64,000 nucleotides of DNA, from NCBI RefSeq assembly GCF_900099925.1, contig NZ_FNDE01000001.1:62001-126000 (forward strand), given 5' to 3'. This stretch comes from Aneurinibacillus thermoaerophilus (GTDB lineage: Bacteria > Bacillota > Bacilli > Aneurinibacillales > Aneurinibacillaceae). The translations under genes and the position numbers were made by a program. Position 1 is the stretch's first letter, and every line of letters begins with the position of its first letter. Positions 55,573-64,000 of the stretch are shown here, in pieces. Below the pieces are notes generated by a model. The model made no database searches. It saw only the letters and a list, made by a program, of their open reading frames with translations, and was not told the origin of the DNA.

Positions 55573-57625
55573 CAAATTATTGCAGCCCGTCACCGCGCTC
55601 AAAGGCATCGGGGCGGAGCGGGCGCTTGATCTCGAAGCGCTCGGCATCCGCACCATCGAAGATTTGCTCGAACACTTTCCGTATCGTTACGAAGACTACC
55701 GGGTGCGGGATGTAAGCGAGGCGGAAGACGGGGAAAAGATTACGATTGTCGGAACGGTATATGGCGAGCCCGTCGTCCGGTTCTATGGCCAGAAGAAATC
55801 GCGTTTGTCGGTGAAAGTGGTGGTAGACAGGGTGGTGCTGACCGCCATCTGGTTCAACCGCCACTTTTTGAAGCAACAGCTGCGTGCCGGGCGCGAGATT
55901 ATGCTATCCGGAAAGTTTGAGCGGGCGCGTTTGCAAATAACAGTAAGTGAACACTATTTTCTTGATACGGGAAAAAAGGTACCGAAAGAAGGAACCATTG
56001 AGCCGGTCTATTCGACGACCGCCAATATTCAAGTAAAACAAATGCGCCGCTGGGTGGCGGAAGCGTTAAGAGAATACGGGGGAGCGGTGGAAGAAATTCT
56101 ACCGCCTTACCTCGTGCAAAAATATAAGCTTGCTTCCCGGGCGGAGGCCATTCGCAATATTCATTTTCCGACAAGCATTGCAGCCGGCAAACAGGGTCGG
56201 CGCAGGCTGGCATTCGAGGAGTTGTTTTTATTTCAGTTAAAGCTTGCAGCTTACCATGCGATGAACCGGAGAGCGAGCGATGGGATGGCGCAGAAAATAC
56301 CGCTCGACAAGGTGCGCGCTTTTGTTCGGAGCTTGCCGTTTTCACTGACAAACGCCCAGAAGCGGGTGATCAAAGAGATACTGGATGACATGCAGGCGAA
56401 ATACCGGATGAATCGTCTGCTTCAGGGAGACGTGGGCTCCGGAAAAACAGTAGTGGCAGCCATTGCCCTGTTTGCCACCGCTTCTGCGGGATTTCAAGGC
56501 GCATTGATGGTGCCGACAGAAATTCTTGCCGAGCAGCATTATGCGACGCTTAAGCAATTGCTTGAGCCGCATCGGATTGAAATCGCCTTATTATCCGGCA
56601 GTGCAACGGCGCGTCAGCGCCGCGACATTCTGGCTGGGTTACAATCCGGGATGATTCATATTGTGGTTGGCACGCATGCTCTCATTCAAGAAGATGTGTA
56701 TTTCAGAGAACTTGGACTGGTCATTACGGACGAGCAGCACCGTTTCGGGGTAGAGCAGCGTCGTATTTTGCGGGAAAAAGGCTTGCATCCGGATGTGCTG
56801 TTTATGACTGCAACCCCGATTCCGCGGACGCTTGCCATTACCGCGTTTGGAGATATGGACGTATCGACCATCGATGAATTGCCGGCCGGCCGCAAGCCGG
56901 TAGAAACATACTGGGTGAAGCATGAGATGCTGGATCGGATCTTGGCCTTTATGCGTAAAGAATTGGATAAAGGGCGCCAAGCATATGTCATTTCCCCATT
57001 GATCGAGGAATCAGAAAAGCTGGATTTACAGAATGCTATCGATGTGCATGCGCAGTTAAGCCATTATTTCTCCGGAAAGTATAAGGTGGGGTTGATGCAC
57101 GGGCGGCTGCCCGCAAAGGAAAAGGATGAAGTCATGCAGCAGTTTAGCTGGGGCGAGGTGCATGTGCTTGTTTCGACGACGGTGGTAGAAGTCGGAGTCA
57201 ACGTACCGAATGCCTCTTTGATGGTTATATACGATGCCGAACGTTTTGGGCTCGCCCAATTGCACCAGTTGCGTGGCCGCGTGGGCCGTGGCTCGGAACA
57301 GTCATACTGCATCTTGATTGCCGATCCAAAAACGGAAGTCGGCAAGGAGCGGATGCGCATTATGACTGAGACGAACGACGGTTTCGAAGTGGCGCGTCGC
57401 GATCTGGAATTACGCGGCCCCGGAGATTTTTTTGGCACTAAACAGAGCGGGTTGCCAGAGTTTAAAGTGGCTGATGTTGTGCAGGATTATCGGATGCTTG
57501 AAGTAGCCCGTCAGGAGGCGGCCGATATGGTGAGCCGTCCTGCTTTTTGGGTTGGTCCGGAGTATGCGAAGCTACGCGAATATTTAAAGCGGGATGAGTA
57601 TTTCCTAGAAAGAATAAAAGACTAA
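55565..57625 (+). CDS. recG: ATP-dependent DNA helicase RecG
   Basis: Branch-migration helicase for stalled forks and Holliday junctions. The 686 residues have a wedge/OB domain (EDLLEHFPYRYEDYRVRDV, LTAIWFNRHFLKQQL), Walker A in LLQGDVGSGKTVVAAIAL, DEQH, MTATPIPRTLAIT, VVEVGVNVPNASLMVIYDAERFGLAQLHQLRGRVGRG and the C-terminal GPGDFFGTKQSGLPEFKVAD. I use GTG 55565, which overlaps the sdaAA stop; GTG 55544 is in the same frame further up. Its stop overlaps the reverse-strand mgtC stop by four bases. Confidence 0.97.
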   Translation: MSNKLLQPVTALKGIGAERALDLEALGIRTIEDLLEHFPYRYEDYRVRDVSEAEDGEKITIVGTVYGEPVVRFYGQKKSRLSVKVVVDRVVLTAIWFNRHFLKQQLRAGREIMLSGKFERARLQITVSEHYFLDTGKKVPKEGTIEPVYSTTANIQVKQMRRWVAEALREYGGAVEEILPPYLVQKYKLASRAEAIRNIHFPTSIAAGKQGRRRLAFEELFLFQLKLAAYHAMNRRASDGMAQKIPLDKVRAFVRSLPFSLTNAQKRVIKEILDDMQAKYRMNRLLQGDVGSGKTVVAAIALFATASAGFQGALMVPTEILAEQHYATLKQLLEPHRIEIALLSGSATARQRRDILAGLQSGMIHIVVGTHALIQEDVYFRELGLVITDEQHRFGVEQRRILREKGLHPDVLFMTATPIPRTLAITAFGDMDVSTIDELPAGRKPVETYWVKHEMLDRILAFMRKELDKGRQAYVISPLIEESEKLDLQNAIDVHAQLSHYFSGKYKVGLMHGRLPAKEKDEVMQQFSWGEVHVLVSTTVVEVGVNVPNASLMVIYDAERFGLAQLHQLRGRVGRGSEQSYCILIADPKTEVGKERMRIMTETNDGFEVARRDLELRGPGDFFGTKQSGLPEFKVADVVQDYRMLEVARQEAADMVSRPAFWVGPEYAKLREYLKRDEYFLERIKD

Positions 57626-58146
57626 GATTCTGCGTGTTCTTCTTCCTCTTCCTCGTCTTCTTCCTGGTGGGTGGAAAGCAGGGGAGAGTGTTCCAATCGG
57701 TGCCCGATAATAATGACAAGATACATGAGGAGCATGGCGAACGCTGTCATGCCATAATAGCCGGCTCCGATGCTGATGCCGATGCCGCCCGCGAAAAACA
57801 CCATGGCAGCGGATGTAAGCCCTTTGACAGAACGGCCACGCTGAATGATAAGACCGGCACCAAGAAAGCCGAGCCCGCTTACGATCTGAGCGGTGAGACG
57901 CATGGGATCCATCATTGTATGCCCGGCGACGGAGTAGCGCTCCACCGTGTGTATGGACACAAGCGTAAGCAGCGTGGAAGCGACCGTGACAAACGTATAT
58001 GTTTTAATACCGGCAGGTTTGGAACGGCTTGTACGTTCCAGCCCGATCGCAAATCCAAAAAAAGCGCTCAACAGCAGACGGACGTACATTTCCCAATGTT
58101 CATGGGAAATCACTGCTTGAATAATACTATTTACAAAATGTTGCAA
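57622..58146 (-). CDS. MgtC/SapB family membrane protein
   Basis: A 174-residue inner-membrane protein with about four to five membrane segments: LLLSAFFGFAIGLERTSRSKPAGIKTYTFV and TAQIVSGLGFLGAGLIIQRG, GLTSAAMVFFAGGIGISIGAGYY are the MgtC/SapB signature. In enterics MgtC inhibits the F-type ATPase and aids growth in low Mg2+; in this organism the role is unknown. The C-terminal tail is very acidic (EEDEEEEEEHAES). The start is TTG 58146 on the reverse strand after GAGAGGTGAAG. The upstream region has four hairpins, one a terminator in this gene's direction. Confidence 0.9.
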   Translation of the reverse strand: MQHFVNSIIQAVISHEHWEMYVRLLLSAFFGFAIGLERTSRSKPAGIKTYTFVTVASTLLTLVSIHTVERYSVAGHTMMDPMRLTAQIVSGLGFLGAGLIIQRGRSVKGLTSAAMVFFAGGIGISIGAGYYGMTAFAMLLMYLVIIIGHRLEHSPLLSTHQEEDEEEEEEHAES

Positions 58147-58207
58147 TGAACTTCACCTCTCTCCGTGTTTTCTATCTTACCACATTCTATTCTATGGGAA
58201 ATAAGAT

Positions 58208-58241
58208 AAAAAAAAAACCGCCCGGCAATCATACAGGGCGG
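58208..58241 (-). terminator. Terminator upstream of mgtC on the reverse strand
   Basis: Read on the reverse strand, CCGCCC and GGGCGG (58241-58236 with 58223-58218) form a stem followed by ten T (58217-58208). No annotated reverse-strand gene ends here; the only gene downstream is mgtC, 62 bases on. It is either an mgtC attenuator or the end of a small RNA. Confidence 0.75.
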
Positions 58242-58370
58242 GCAAGCCAAACGCGTAATCGTTTGGCTTGCATAATGGGAGAGGAGAAACCGGAGGAAGA
58301 GCTTATGGGGAAACGTAAGTCTTCTCCGCGGTTGTCGGCAGCACGGAAGCCCGTGCTGCTGTTATTATTT
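58218..58370. other. Four-hairpin intergenic region between mgtC and rsmD
   Basis: Besides the terminator stem, this 345-base gap (58147-58491) has GCAAGCCAAACG with CGTTTGGCTTGC (58242-58253 and 58260-58271), a bulged stem of GGAGGAAGAGCTTA with TAAGTCTTCTCC (about 58292-58328), and GCAGCACGG with CCGTGCTGC (58338-58346 and 58351-58359). On the plus strand the last one is followed by T-rich TGTTATTATTTT. Its place before rsmD (ylbH) fits the ylbH-leader RNA family known from Bacillus, but I cannot confirm membership from memory. Confidence 0.5.
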
Positions 58371-58478
58371 TGGTCGGCTTCAGCTCATAATATACATACA
58401 AAAGTAAGAAAAGGCTTTAATTATTTACCAAGATATTTCGTTTGTGTTATACTAACGACGGTTAAAAACGGAAAATAG
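58305..58478 (+). CDS. Possible 57-codon small open reading frame
   Basis: ATG 58305 follows GGAGGAAGAGCTT and the frame runs 57 codons to TAG 58478 (starts GKRKSSPRLSAARKPVLLLL). It has a basic start and one hydrophobic stretch, but no family match known to me. It runs through two of the hairpins and the rsmD promoter, which argues against coding. I give it as a weak possibility. Confidence 0.15.
   Translation: MGKRKSSPRLSAARKPVLLLLFWSASAHNIHTKVRKGFNYLPRYFVCVILTTVKNGK
58425..58453 (+). promoter_or_regulatory. Sigma-A promoter of rsmD
   Basis: TTACCA (58425-58430) and TATACT (58448-58453) are 17 bases apart and preceded by TG one base before the -10. Transcription of rsmD-coaD would start near 58460. 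Confidence 0.6.
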
Positions 58479-58491
58479 TGGAGTGGAAGCG

Positions 58492-59046
58492 ATGCGAGTG
58501 ATAGCTGGCTCGAAAAAAGGGCATCCGCTGCAAGCTGTGCCCGGCAAAAGTACACGCCCAACGGTGGATAAAGTAAAAGAGGCGATTTTTAGTATGATAG
58601 GTCCTTATTTTGAAGGGGGACTGGTTCTTGACTTGTACGCAGGCACGGGCGGGCTTGGCATCGAGGCATTGAGCCGGGGGGCGGAACGCTGCATTTTTAT
58701 CGATGCAAACCGTAAGGCGGTTCACGTTATTTTTCAAAATCTTGGGACGACCGGTCTGCGCGATCAGGCAGAAGTGTACCGAAACGATGCGAACCGGGCT
58801 TTGAATGCGCTTAAAAAGCGGAAGCTTTCGTTTCGTATTGTGTTCCTTGATCCTCCGTATGCCGAGCAGCAAATCGAAAGCCAGATTGCGATGATGATTG
58901 ATTACAGGTTGCTTGCGCCGGGCGCCGTTATTGTCGCAGAGCACGATGCCAAAGATATACTATGCAACCGGATTGGCGGTGTCGTTAAGATAAAAGAAGT
59001 AACGTATGGACAAACGACAATTACCATTTATAAGAATGAGGGATAA
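58492..59046 (+). CDS. rsmD: 16S rRNA m2G966 methyltransferase
   Basis: Methylates guanine 966 (E. coli numbering) of 16S rRNA with SAM. The 184 residues show RVIAGSKKGHPL, RPTVDKVKEAIFSMIG, the SAM motif VLDLYAGTGGLGIEALSRGA and the catalytic DPPY in IVFLDPPYAEQQ. ATG 58492 has GTGGAG about eight bases upstream. It heads the rsmD-coaD pair, as in B. subtilis ylbH-coaD. Confidence 0.96.
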   Translation: MRVIAGSKKGHPLQAVPGKSTRPTVDKVKEAIFSMIGPYFEGGLVLDLYAGTGGLGIEALSRGAERCIFIDANRKAVHVIFQNLGTTGLRDQAEVYRNDANRALNALKKRKLSFRIVFLDPPYAEQQIESQIAMMIDYRLLAPGAVIVAEHDAKDILCNRIGGVVKIKEVTYGQTTITIYKNEG

Positions 59047-59062
59047 AAAGGAGTGGGTATAG

Positions 59063-59565
<503 letters not shown>

Positions 59566-59568
59566 CTT

Positions 59569-60801
59569 CTATTTTTTGGAGGTGAAAGCGCCGAGCAGAA
59601 GGAACAGCCAGGTAGAGAGCATAAGCGTTGCACATACCAGCAGGGAAAGCGTCTGGGGGGAGGATAATGTCCAGAGTGAATCGCGCGCTGGGTCAAATGA
59701 AGACAGCCATACCGGAAGCGCTCCGTTGGCGCTTTGCTGTAGCTTGTTATACAGGAATGAGCCGATGGTATACGTGAACAGGAAGGAAAATAGTGCGTGG
59801 CACAGGCGGGCAAACAGGAACGGCAAATAGCGAATATCCGTTTCTGCAAGCAGGCTGGCCACTTGGGCATGCACAGAAAGCCCACCCCAAGCCAGAATGG
59901 CACTTGTCACCGCCATTATGAGCGCGGGCGGCTGGGAGGTGGACAGTTCGCTTGCCTGTTTCGCGCCGAGCGTGACTTCAAATAAGCCGTAGATGAACGC
60001 CTGGGCCGTTTCGAACGGATATCCGAAGAAAGAAAGTGTGGCGCCAAGTATATTAGAGAATAGAGCGATTAAACCGAGCTTCATAAATAGGGCGAGCAGG
60101 ACAGAAAAAAGAAGGATAAACCCGCCGACAACGAGCTGAGTTTGGATCGATGTCATTACGGCATCGCCCATGAGCTTGCCGAACGTCCGTCCATCCTGTA
60201 AGCGGGCACGGTGCATGGCGACGAGCGCCCGTAAAAAAATTGGCCTTGATGTATCTGGATTATATGGTGTACGGGCAGCTTTGCGATCATGGAGCGACAT
60301 GATGAATCCGACGAGAATGGCGGAAAGGTAATGTGATATTAGCAGGATAAGTCCGATCTTCGCATTGTGAAAAAAACCGATGGAGACCGCGCCGGTAATA
60401 AAGACAGGATCAGATGTCGTAGTATAGGATACGAGGCGTTCACCTTCGGCACGTGAAATGAGATTTTTTTCGCGCAGACGGACGGTGAGCTTGGCGCTGA
60501 TCGGATAGCCGGATGCAAAGCCCATCGTCCACACGAATGAACCTGATCCGGGAATGTTGAATATCGGGCGCATGAGCGGTTCAAGCAGAACGCCCATGAA
60601 ATTGGCGAGGCCTAGGCCGAGCAAAATCTCTGAGGTGATGAAAAACGGAAGCAATGCCGGAAAGACGACATCCCACCAGATTTTCAAGCCGCGTAGTGCG
60701 GCCAAAAACGACGTTTTCGGGAAGAGTAGTAAACTTGCCGCAAGAAAAAAGGAGCATAGGGCGAACAGAAGGGTGACCATATAAGGTTTTATCGTACGCA
60801 T
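59569..60801 (-). CDS. ylbJ: Sporulation integral membrane protein YlbJ
   Basis: A 410-residue protein with about eight to ten membrane segments and nucleoside-recognition (Gate) domains: FPALLPFFITSEILLGLG, GFASGYPISAKLTVRLRE, YTTTSDPVFITGAV and ILAWGGLSVHAQVASLLAETDI. In B. subtilis ylbJ is a sigma-E gene needed for spore cortex or coat development. I use ATG 60801 on the reverse strand, seven bases after AAGGAG; ATG 60825 is upstream. A sigma-E-like promoter lies at 60840-60869. It is convergent with coaD. Confidence 0.94.
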   Translation of the reverse strand: MRTIKPYMVTLLFALCSFFLAASLLLFPKTSFLAALRGLKIWWDVVFPALLPFFITSEILLGLGLANFMGVLLEPLMRPIFNIPGSGSFVWTMGFASGYPISAKLTVRLREKNLISRAEGERLVSYTTTSDPVFITGAVSIGFFHNAKIGLILLISHYLSAILVGFIMSLHDRKAARTPYNPDTSRPIFLRALVAMHRARLQDGRTFGKLMGDAVMTSIQTQLVVGGFILLFSVLLALFMKLGLIALFSNILGATLSFFGYPFETAQAFIYGLFEVTLGAKQASELSTSQPPALIMAVTSAILAWGGLSVHAQVASLLAETDIRYLPFLFARLCHALFSFLFTYTIGSFLYNKLQQSANGALPVWLSSFDPARDSLWTLSSPQTLSLLVCATLMLSTWLFLLLGAFTSKK

Positions 60802-60839
60802 GCAAATTCTCCTTACTTTATCCAACTTCTTCTCACACT

Positions 60840-60869
60840 TATATATGTACGAGCTTGCATTCTAAATTA
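60840..60869 (-). promoter_or_regulatory. Possible sigma-E promoter of ylbJ
   Basis: Reverse-strand TAATTTA (60869-60863) fits five of seven of the -35 pattern KMATATT, and CATATATA (60847-60840) resembles CATACAnT, 15 bases apart. ylbJ is sigma-E-controlled in B. subtilis. Confidence 0.4.
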
Positions 60870-60930
60870 GACCTGCTCCTAATACGGGCATACGGCGGAG
60901 AAAAGAAAACGGAGAAATGGAGGGAAGATG

Positions 60931-61710
60931 ATGTCGCGAATCGGTTTGGCCTTGGGATCGGGCGGTGCGCGCGGATTTGCGCATATCGGAGTGCTGGAAA
61001 TACTGGAAGAACACGGCATTAGACCGGCCTTTTTGGCTGGAAGCAGTATGGGAAGCCTTGTTGCTTCGCTGTATGCATGCGGATTTACGCCTTCCATGAT
61101 GGAAAAGCTGGCCGTTCATTTAAAACGGAAGCATTGGCTTGATTTATGTGTTCCTGGCATGGGGTTTGTCGTCGGGGAGAAGTTACGCCATATTGTAGAA
61201 TTGCTGACACGCGGCAAAAATATTGAAGAGTTGGATCGCCCGCTGTCCATTGTTGCCGCGGATCTCATTTCAGGTGAACGCGTGGTTTTTACGGAAGGGC
61301 CTGTGTACGAAGCGGTACGCGCCAGCGTTTCCATTCCGGGTATTTTTGTTCCGCATAAAATAGGAAATCGGTTATTAGTGGACGGAGGTGTCGTGGATCG
61401 CGTGCCGATTGAGCTTGTCCGAAGCATGGGTGCAGACTTGACCATTGGGGTCGATGTTTCACTCGCGCCTTCAGGCAGCCCGATTCGTTCACTTTTTGAT
61501 GTGATATTCCAGACGATTGATGTAATGGAGCGGGAAATTTTCCGCCACCGCACCGTGCATGCGGACATTATGATCCGCCCGGATGTAGGTCGGTTTAGCT
61601 CGACTTCCTTTACGAATGTCGCTCAGATTATTGAAGAAGGACGAAAAGCGGCGCGGTTGATGATACCGCATATTCAAGAGAAAATAGAAGAATGGAGGAA
61701 ACAAGCATGA
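60931..61710 (+). CDS. ylbK: Patatin-like phospholipase family protein YlbK (RssA-like)
   Basis: A serine esterase or lipase of the bacterial patatin family; substrate unknown. The 259 residues have the oxyanion-hole sequence GSGGARGFAHIGVL, the nucleophile Ser39 in AGSSMG and the catalytic Asp151 in VDGGVVDRVP, so the Ser-Asp dyad is complete. GGAGGG at 60919-60924 favours ATG 60931 over ATG 60928. It overlaps ylbL by four bases (ATGA). Confidence 0.94.
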   Translation: MSRIGLALGSGGARGFAHIGVLEILEEHGIRPAFLAGSSMGSLVASLYACGFTPSMMEKLAVHLKRKHWLDLCVPGMGFVVGEKLRHIVELLTRGKNIEELDRPLSIVAADLISGERVVFTEGPVYEAVRASVSIPGIFVPHKIGNRLLVDGGVVDRVPIELVRSMGADLTIGVDVSLAPSGSPIRSLFDVIFQTIDVMEREIFRHRTVHADIMIRPDVGRFSSTSFTNVAQIIEEGRKAARLMIPHIQEKIEEWRKQA

Positions 61711-62795
61711 TTCGCCACCGGCGTTTTTTTGCAAGCCGTTGGACACGGTTTATTGTGGCCGTACTGATCGCAGCGGTGCTGGCCGCAATAGCGTTTAGTC
61801 CAACGCCTTATTATATTGTCCAACCAGGCTCAGCTATCGAGCTTGAACCGATGGTAACCGTCGAAGGAGGAGAGAAAGATGAAAAAGGCGTGCTTATGCT
61901 GACGACGGTTCGTATGGGCAAAGCCAACGTGCTGGGCTATTTGTATGCCAAAATTAGCCCGTATGCGGAACTGATTAATGAAAAGGCTATTCACAGCCCC
62001 CATGAAACGGATGAGCAGTACAATCGACGTGAGTTGCAGGAAATGAAACATTCGCAGGAAAATGCGATGATCGTTGCGTTCCGCAAAGCGGGGCTGCCAG
62101 TCAAAATCAATGAGCGTGGCGCGCTTGTCGTTTTTTTAATTCCGAATATGCCGGCAGAAAAATATTTGAAGATTGGTGATGTGATTATTGGGGTGGACGG
62201 AAAGAACATCAAAAACGCTAAGCAATTGCTCACCTCCCTAAAAGGCAGACAGGCCGGGGAAAAAGTGAAGCTTACATATATCCGCGACGGACACGCGAAA
62301 ACCGTAGAGATGACGTTAAAGGCATTGCCGCAGGCGCCAGGCGAAAAAATACGGGGCGGCATTGGCATCGCCTACCCTGACCCGGATGGCGCGGTAACAG
62401 CCCGGGATGTAGAGTTGCCGAAAAGGGTAACCATTCAAACCGAGAATATTGGCGGCCCTTCTGCCGGCATGATGTTTACGCTGGAAATTATCAACCAGCT
62501 TACGCCAGGTGATTTGACGAAAGGATACCGCATTGCCGGCACAGGAGAGATTCATGAGAATGGAACGGTAGGTCCGATCGGCGGGGTTGAGCACAAAGTG
62601 CGGGCCGCCGACAAAATGAAAGCCGATATTTTCTTTGTGCCGGACAATCCGGTGCCACCGGGCAGCAAAGCGCGCTCCAATTATGCCGACGCGAAAGCGG
62701 AAGCCGAAAAGCTTAACACCGGTATGAAAATCGTGCCCGTGCGCACGGTGGATGATGCTATCCGCTATTTAGAAAGCTTACCGCCTAAGCAATAA
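61707..62795 (+). CDS. ylbL: Membrane-anchored PDZ and Lon-type serine protease YlbL
   Basis: Protease anchored by one N-terminal membrane segment (about residues 12-32) with a PDZ domain (about 120-215: LVVFLIPNMPAEKYLKIGDVIIGVDGK) and a C-terminal Lon protease domain carrying the Ser252/Lys297 dyad (GGPSAGMMFTLE and GGVEHKVRAADK). In B. subtilis YlbL and CtpA degrade the division inhibitor YneA after DNA damage. The 362 residues start at ATG 61707 after GGAGGAAAC. It overlaps ylbK and is convergent with tmcAL, four bases away. Confidence 0.96.
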   Translation: MIRHRRFFASRWTRFIVAVLIAAVLAAIAFSPTPYYIVQPGSAIELEPMVTVEGGEKDEKGVLMLTTVRMGKANVLGYLYAKISPYAELINEKAIHSPHETDEQYNRRELQEMKHSQENAMIVAFRKAGLPVKINERGALVVFLIPNMPAEKYLKIGDVIIGVDGKNIKNAKQLLTSLKGRQAGEKVKLTYIRDGHAKTVEMTLKALPQAPGEKIRGGIGIAYPDPDGAVTARDVELPKRVTIQTENIGGPSAGMMFTLEIINQLTPGDLTKGYRIAGTGEIHENGTVGPIGGVEHKVRAADKMKADIFFVPDNPVPPGSKARSNYADAKAEAEKLNTGMKIVPVRTVDDAIRYLESLPPKQ

Positions 62796-62798
62796 AGA

Positions 62799-64000
62799 CT
62801 AGACATGGTTTTCATACTGCAGTGGGGGTTGCCAGAATTCCCGCTGCATTTCTTTTTTTCTTATGCATTGAGGATAGCCGAGCGCGTAAATAGCGCCCGC
62901 CTGTACATCAAGCGAAAGCATCGGATGCCTGTTTTTGGGAACACGGGTAATTACCGGCAAGGCGCTTACTTCTTTCATTTTTTTCAGCAGTTTTCGTCCT
63001 ATTTCGTTAAAGCCGAGAACACGAATATAGGTTGGGCCTGGTGCGCATTCCGCGCGCGCCATTTTTTCGCGCGTTAGGTTGAGCATACTATACAAAAGCA
63101 AGCGTTGCAGCCGATTCCATGTGTACCGCCTTGTTTTAAGCGCGTTCATGAGTTCGAAGAACGAATCGGTTCCGGGAAGAACCTGTAGCAGACGGCGTTC
63201 GATTCCTTCATTCATTTCATGAATGGTGGCCAGCTCTTCTGGCCAGCGAGTGAGCAACTGGTGTTGCAAGTAAGGGAAAAACCGTTCCCATGACATGGGG
63301 AAGCGTCCGGCTGCCTTTTCTTGCTTTAATACTTCAAGCGTACCTGCAGGCACGTATGGCAGAAGAACATCGAGTCCGACGTTTTCTCGTTCGAATATCA
63401 TACGCCGTAGCGCGGTAGCGCTGGCGATGTTTTTATCAGTGATGTCTGTCTGATGGTATCCGGCTTTTTGTCGTTTAATAGTAACGGCTTTCATCGGGCT
63501 TTGCAGACGGTGAAGCGCCAGGCAATAATTTAGACCAAGAATATTATTCGGCTCTGCTGCATGCCTGGTGTTTTCGGCTTCTTCGGTATCTGGTAACAGC
63601 ATTTTAATCGCCCGCCCATACGCAGCAGGATAGCTTTTTCCCTGTGACAGTTCTTGCTTAAGTGCCGTTTGAAAAGCGGATGGTTCTTCCGCGAGACGCG
63701 CCGCCAGCTCTTTCATCCAGCTAATTTCTCCGCTTTCGGAGCCGAAGCAGACGGCGTCCACGACTCCGGTGGCGTGCAACGTAGCAATGGACCCGAATGC
63801 GAATCGTTCAGCGTTTTGCGTCGCATAGACGAATGGAAGTTCTAGCACAAGATCGACGCCGAGCCGAAGCGCCATATTCGCGCGCGCCCATTTGTTTACG
63901 ATGGCCGGTTCGCCGCGTTGGAGAAAATGTCCGCTCATCACAGCTACGATTGCATCGGCGCCCGTCCGTTTTTTGGCTTCTACAAAATGGTATGCGTGAC
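62799..64000 (-). CDS. tmcAL: tRNA(Met) cytidine acetate ligase, N-terminus missing
   Basis: Makes N4-acetylcytidine at the wobble base of elongator tRNA-Met by activating acetate with ATP. About 399 residues are visible; the frame stays open to the window edge (HAYHFVEAKKRTGADAIVAV precedes MSGHFLQRGEPA), so only the first 20 or so residues, with the nucleotidyl-binding motif VEYNPFHNGH-like start, lie outside. Conserved: NKWARANMALRLGVDLVLELPFVYA, PNNILGLNY, ASATALRRMI and KTRRYTWNRLQRLL. It is convergent with ylbL. Known as YlbM in B. subtilis. Confidence 0.95.
   Translation of the reverse strand, partial: HAYHFVEAKKRTGADAIVAVMSGHFLQRGEPAIVNKWARANMALRLGVDLVLELPFVYATQNAERFAFGSIATLHATGVVDAVCFGSESGEISWMKELAARLAEEPSAFQTALKQELSQGKSYPAAYGRAIKMLLPDTEEAENTRHAAEPNNILGLNYCLALHRLQSPMKAVTIKRQKAGYHQTDITDKNIASATALRRMIFERENVGLDVLLPYVPAGTLEVLKQEKAAGRFPMSWERFFPYLQHQLLTRWPEELATIHEMNEGIERRLLQVLPGTDSFFELMNALKTRRYTWNRLQRLLLYSMLNLTREKMARAECAPGPTYIRVLGFNEIGRKLLKKMKEVSALPVITRVPKNRHPMLSLDVQAGAIYALGYPQCIRKKEMQREFWQPPLQYENHV

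Noticed and set aside
58147-58491. M-box magnesium riboswitch before mgtC
   Set aside because: The conserved M-box blocks I can recall are not seen on either strand; only the general leader-plus-terminator layout agrees.

Overview
The window is a stretch of core chromosome from an endospore-forming member of the Bacillota. It carries spoIIGA-sigE-sigG, spoVM, the ylm division genes, divIVA, sepF, remA, a PyrR-attenuated pyr operon and ylbJ-ylbK-ylbL-tmcAL in Bacillus-like order. murA inside the division cluster, two adjacent DUF881 genes, dapF beside the P-type ATPase gene and frequent TTG/GTG starts suggest the Paenibacillaceae (Aneurinibacillus or Brevibacillus type) rather than Bacillus itself; that placement is inference. 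No rRNA, tRNA, insertion sequence, prophage or CRISPR array was seen. Both window ends cut genes: murB on the left, tmcAL on the right.

Layout. 1-7.5 kb: cell wall and division cluster (murB, murA, divIB, two DUF881 genes, sbp, ftsA, ftsZ), closed by a terminator. 7.7-10.4 kb: sporulation sigma factors sigE, with its protease gene spoIIGA, and sigG. 10.4-11.3 kb: a reverse-strand amino-acid-binding lipoprotein with ArgR-type boxes upstream. 11.4-15.4 kb: ylmC, pgeF, ylmE, sepF, ylmG, ylmH, divIVA. 15.4-19.7 kb: ileS, lspA, rluD. 19.8-31 kb: the pyr operon (pyrR, pyrP, pyrC, carA, carB, pyrK, pyrD, pyrF, pyrE) with three PyrR-binding hairpins and no pyrB. 31-35 kb: a reverse-strand pair, rqcH and a lipid-flippase gene with an extra inserted domain. 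35-52.9 kb: cation ATPase, dapF, yicC, remA, gmk, rpoZ, coaBC, priA, def, fmt, rsmB, rlmN, prpC, prkC, rsgA, rpe. 53-58.1 kb: spoVM, rpmB (reverse), sdaAB-sdaAA-recG, an mgtC-type gene (reverse). 58.1-64 kb: a hairpin-rich intergenic region, rsmD, coaD, ylbJ (reverse), ylbK, ylbL and the partial tmcAL (reverse).

How it works together. The left third builds and places the division septum and commits the cell to sporulation. The middle makes UMP from bicarbonate and glutamine, except that aspartate carbamoyltransferase must be encoded elsewhere. The right half is translation initiation and maturation (def, fmt, rsmB, rlmN, rsgA, rpmB, rsmD, tmcAL), nucleotide and CoA supply, replication restart and recombination (priA, recG), and the PrkC/PrpC wall-sensing kinase pair.

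The most unusual points are the flippase carrying a copper-amine-oxidase-N-like domain in a loop, a PyrR-binding hairpin that abuts the pyrP ribosome-binding site without any terminator, the absence of pyrB, paired ArgR-like boxes at the binding-protein gene, and a four-hairpin region between mgtC and rsmD.
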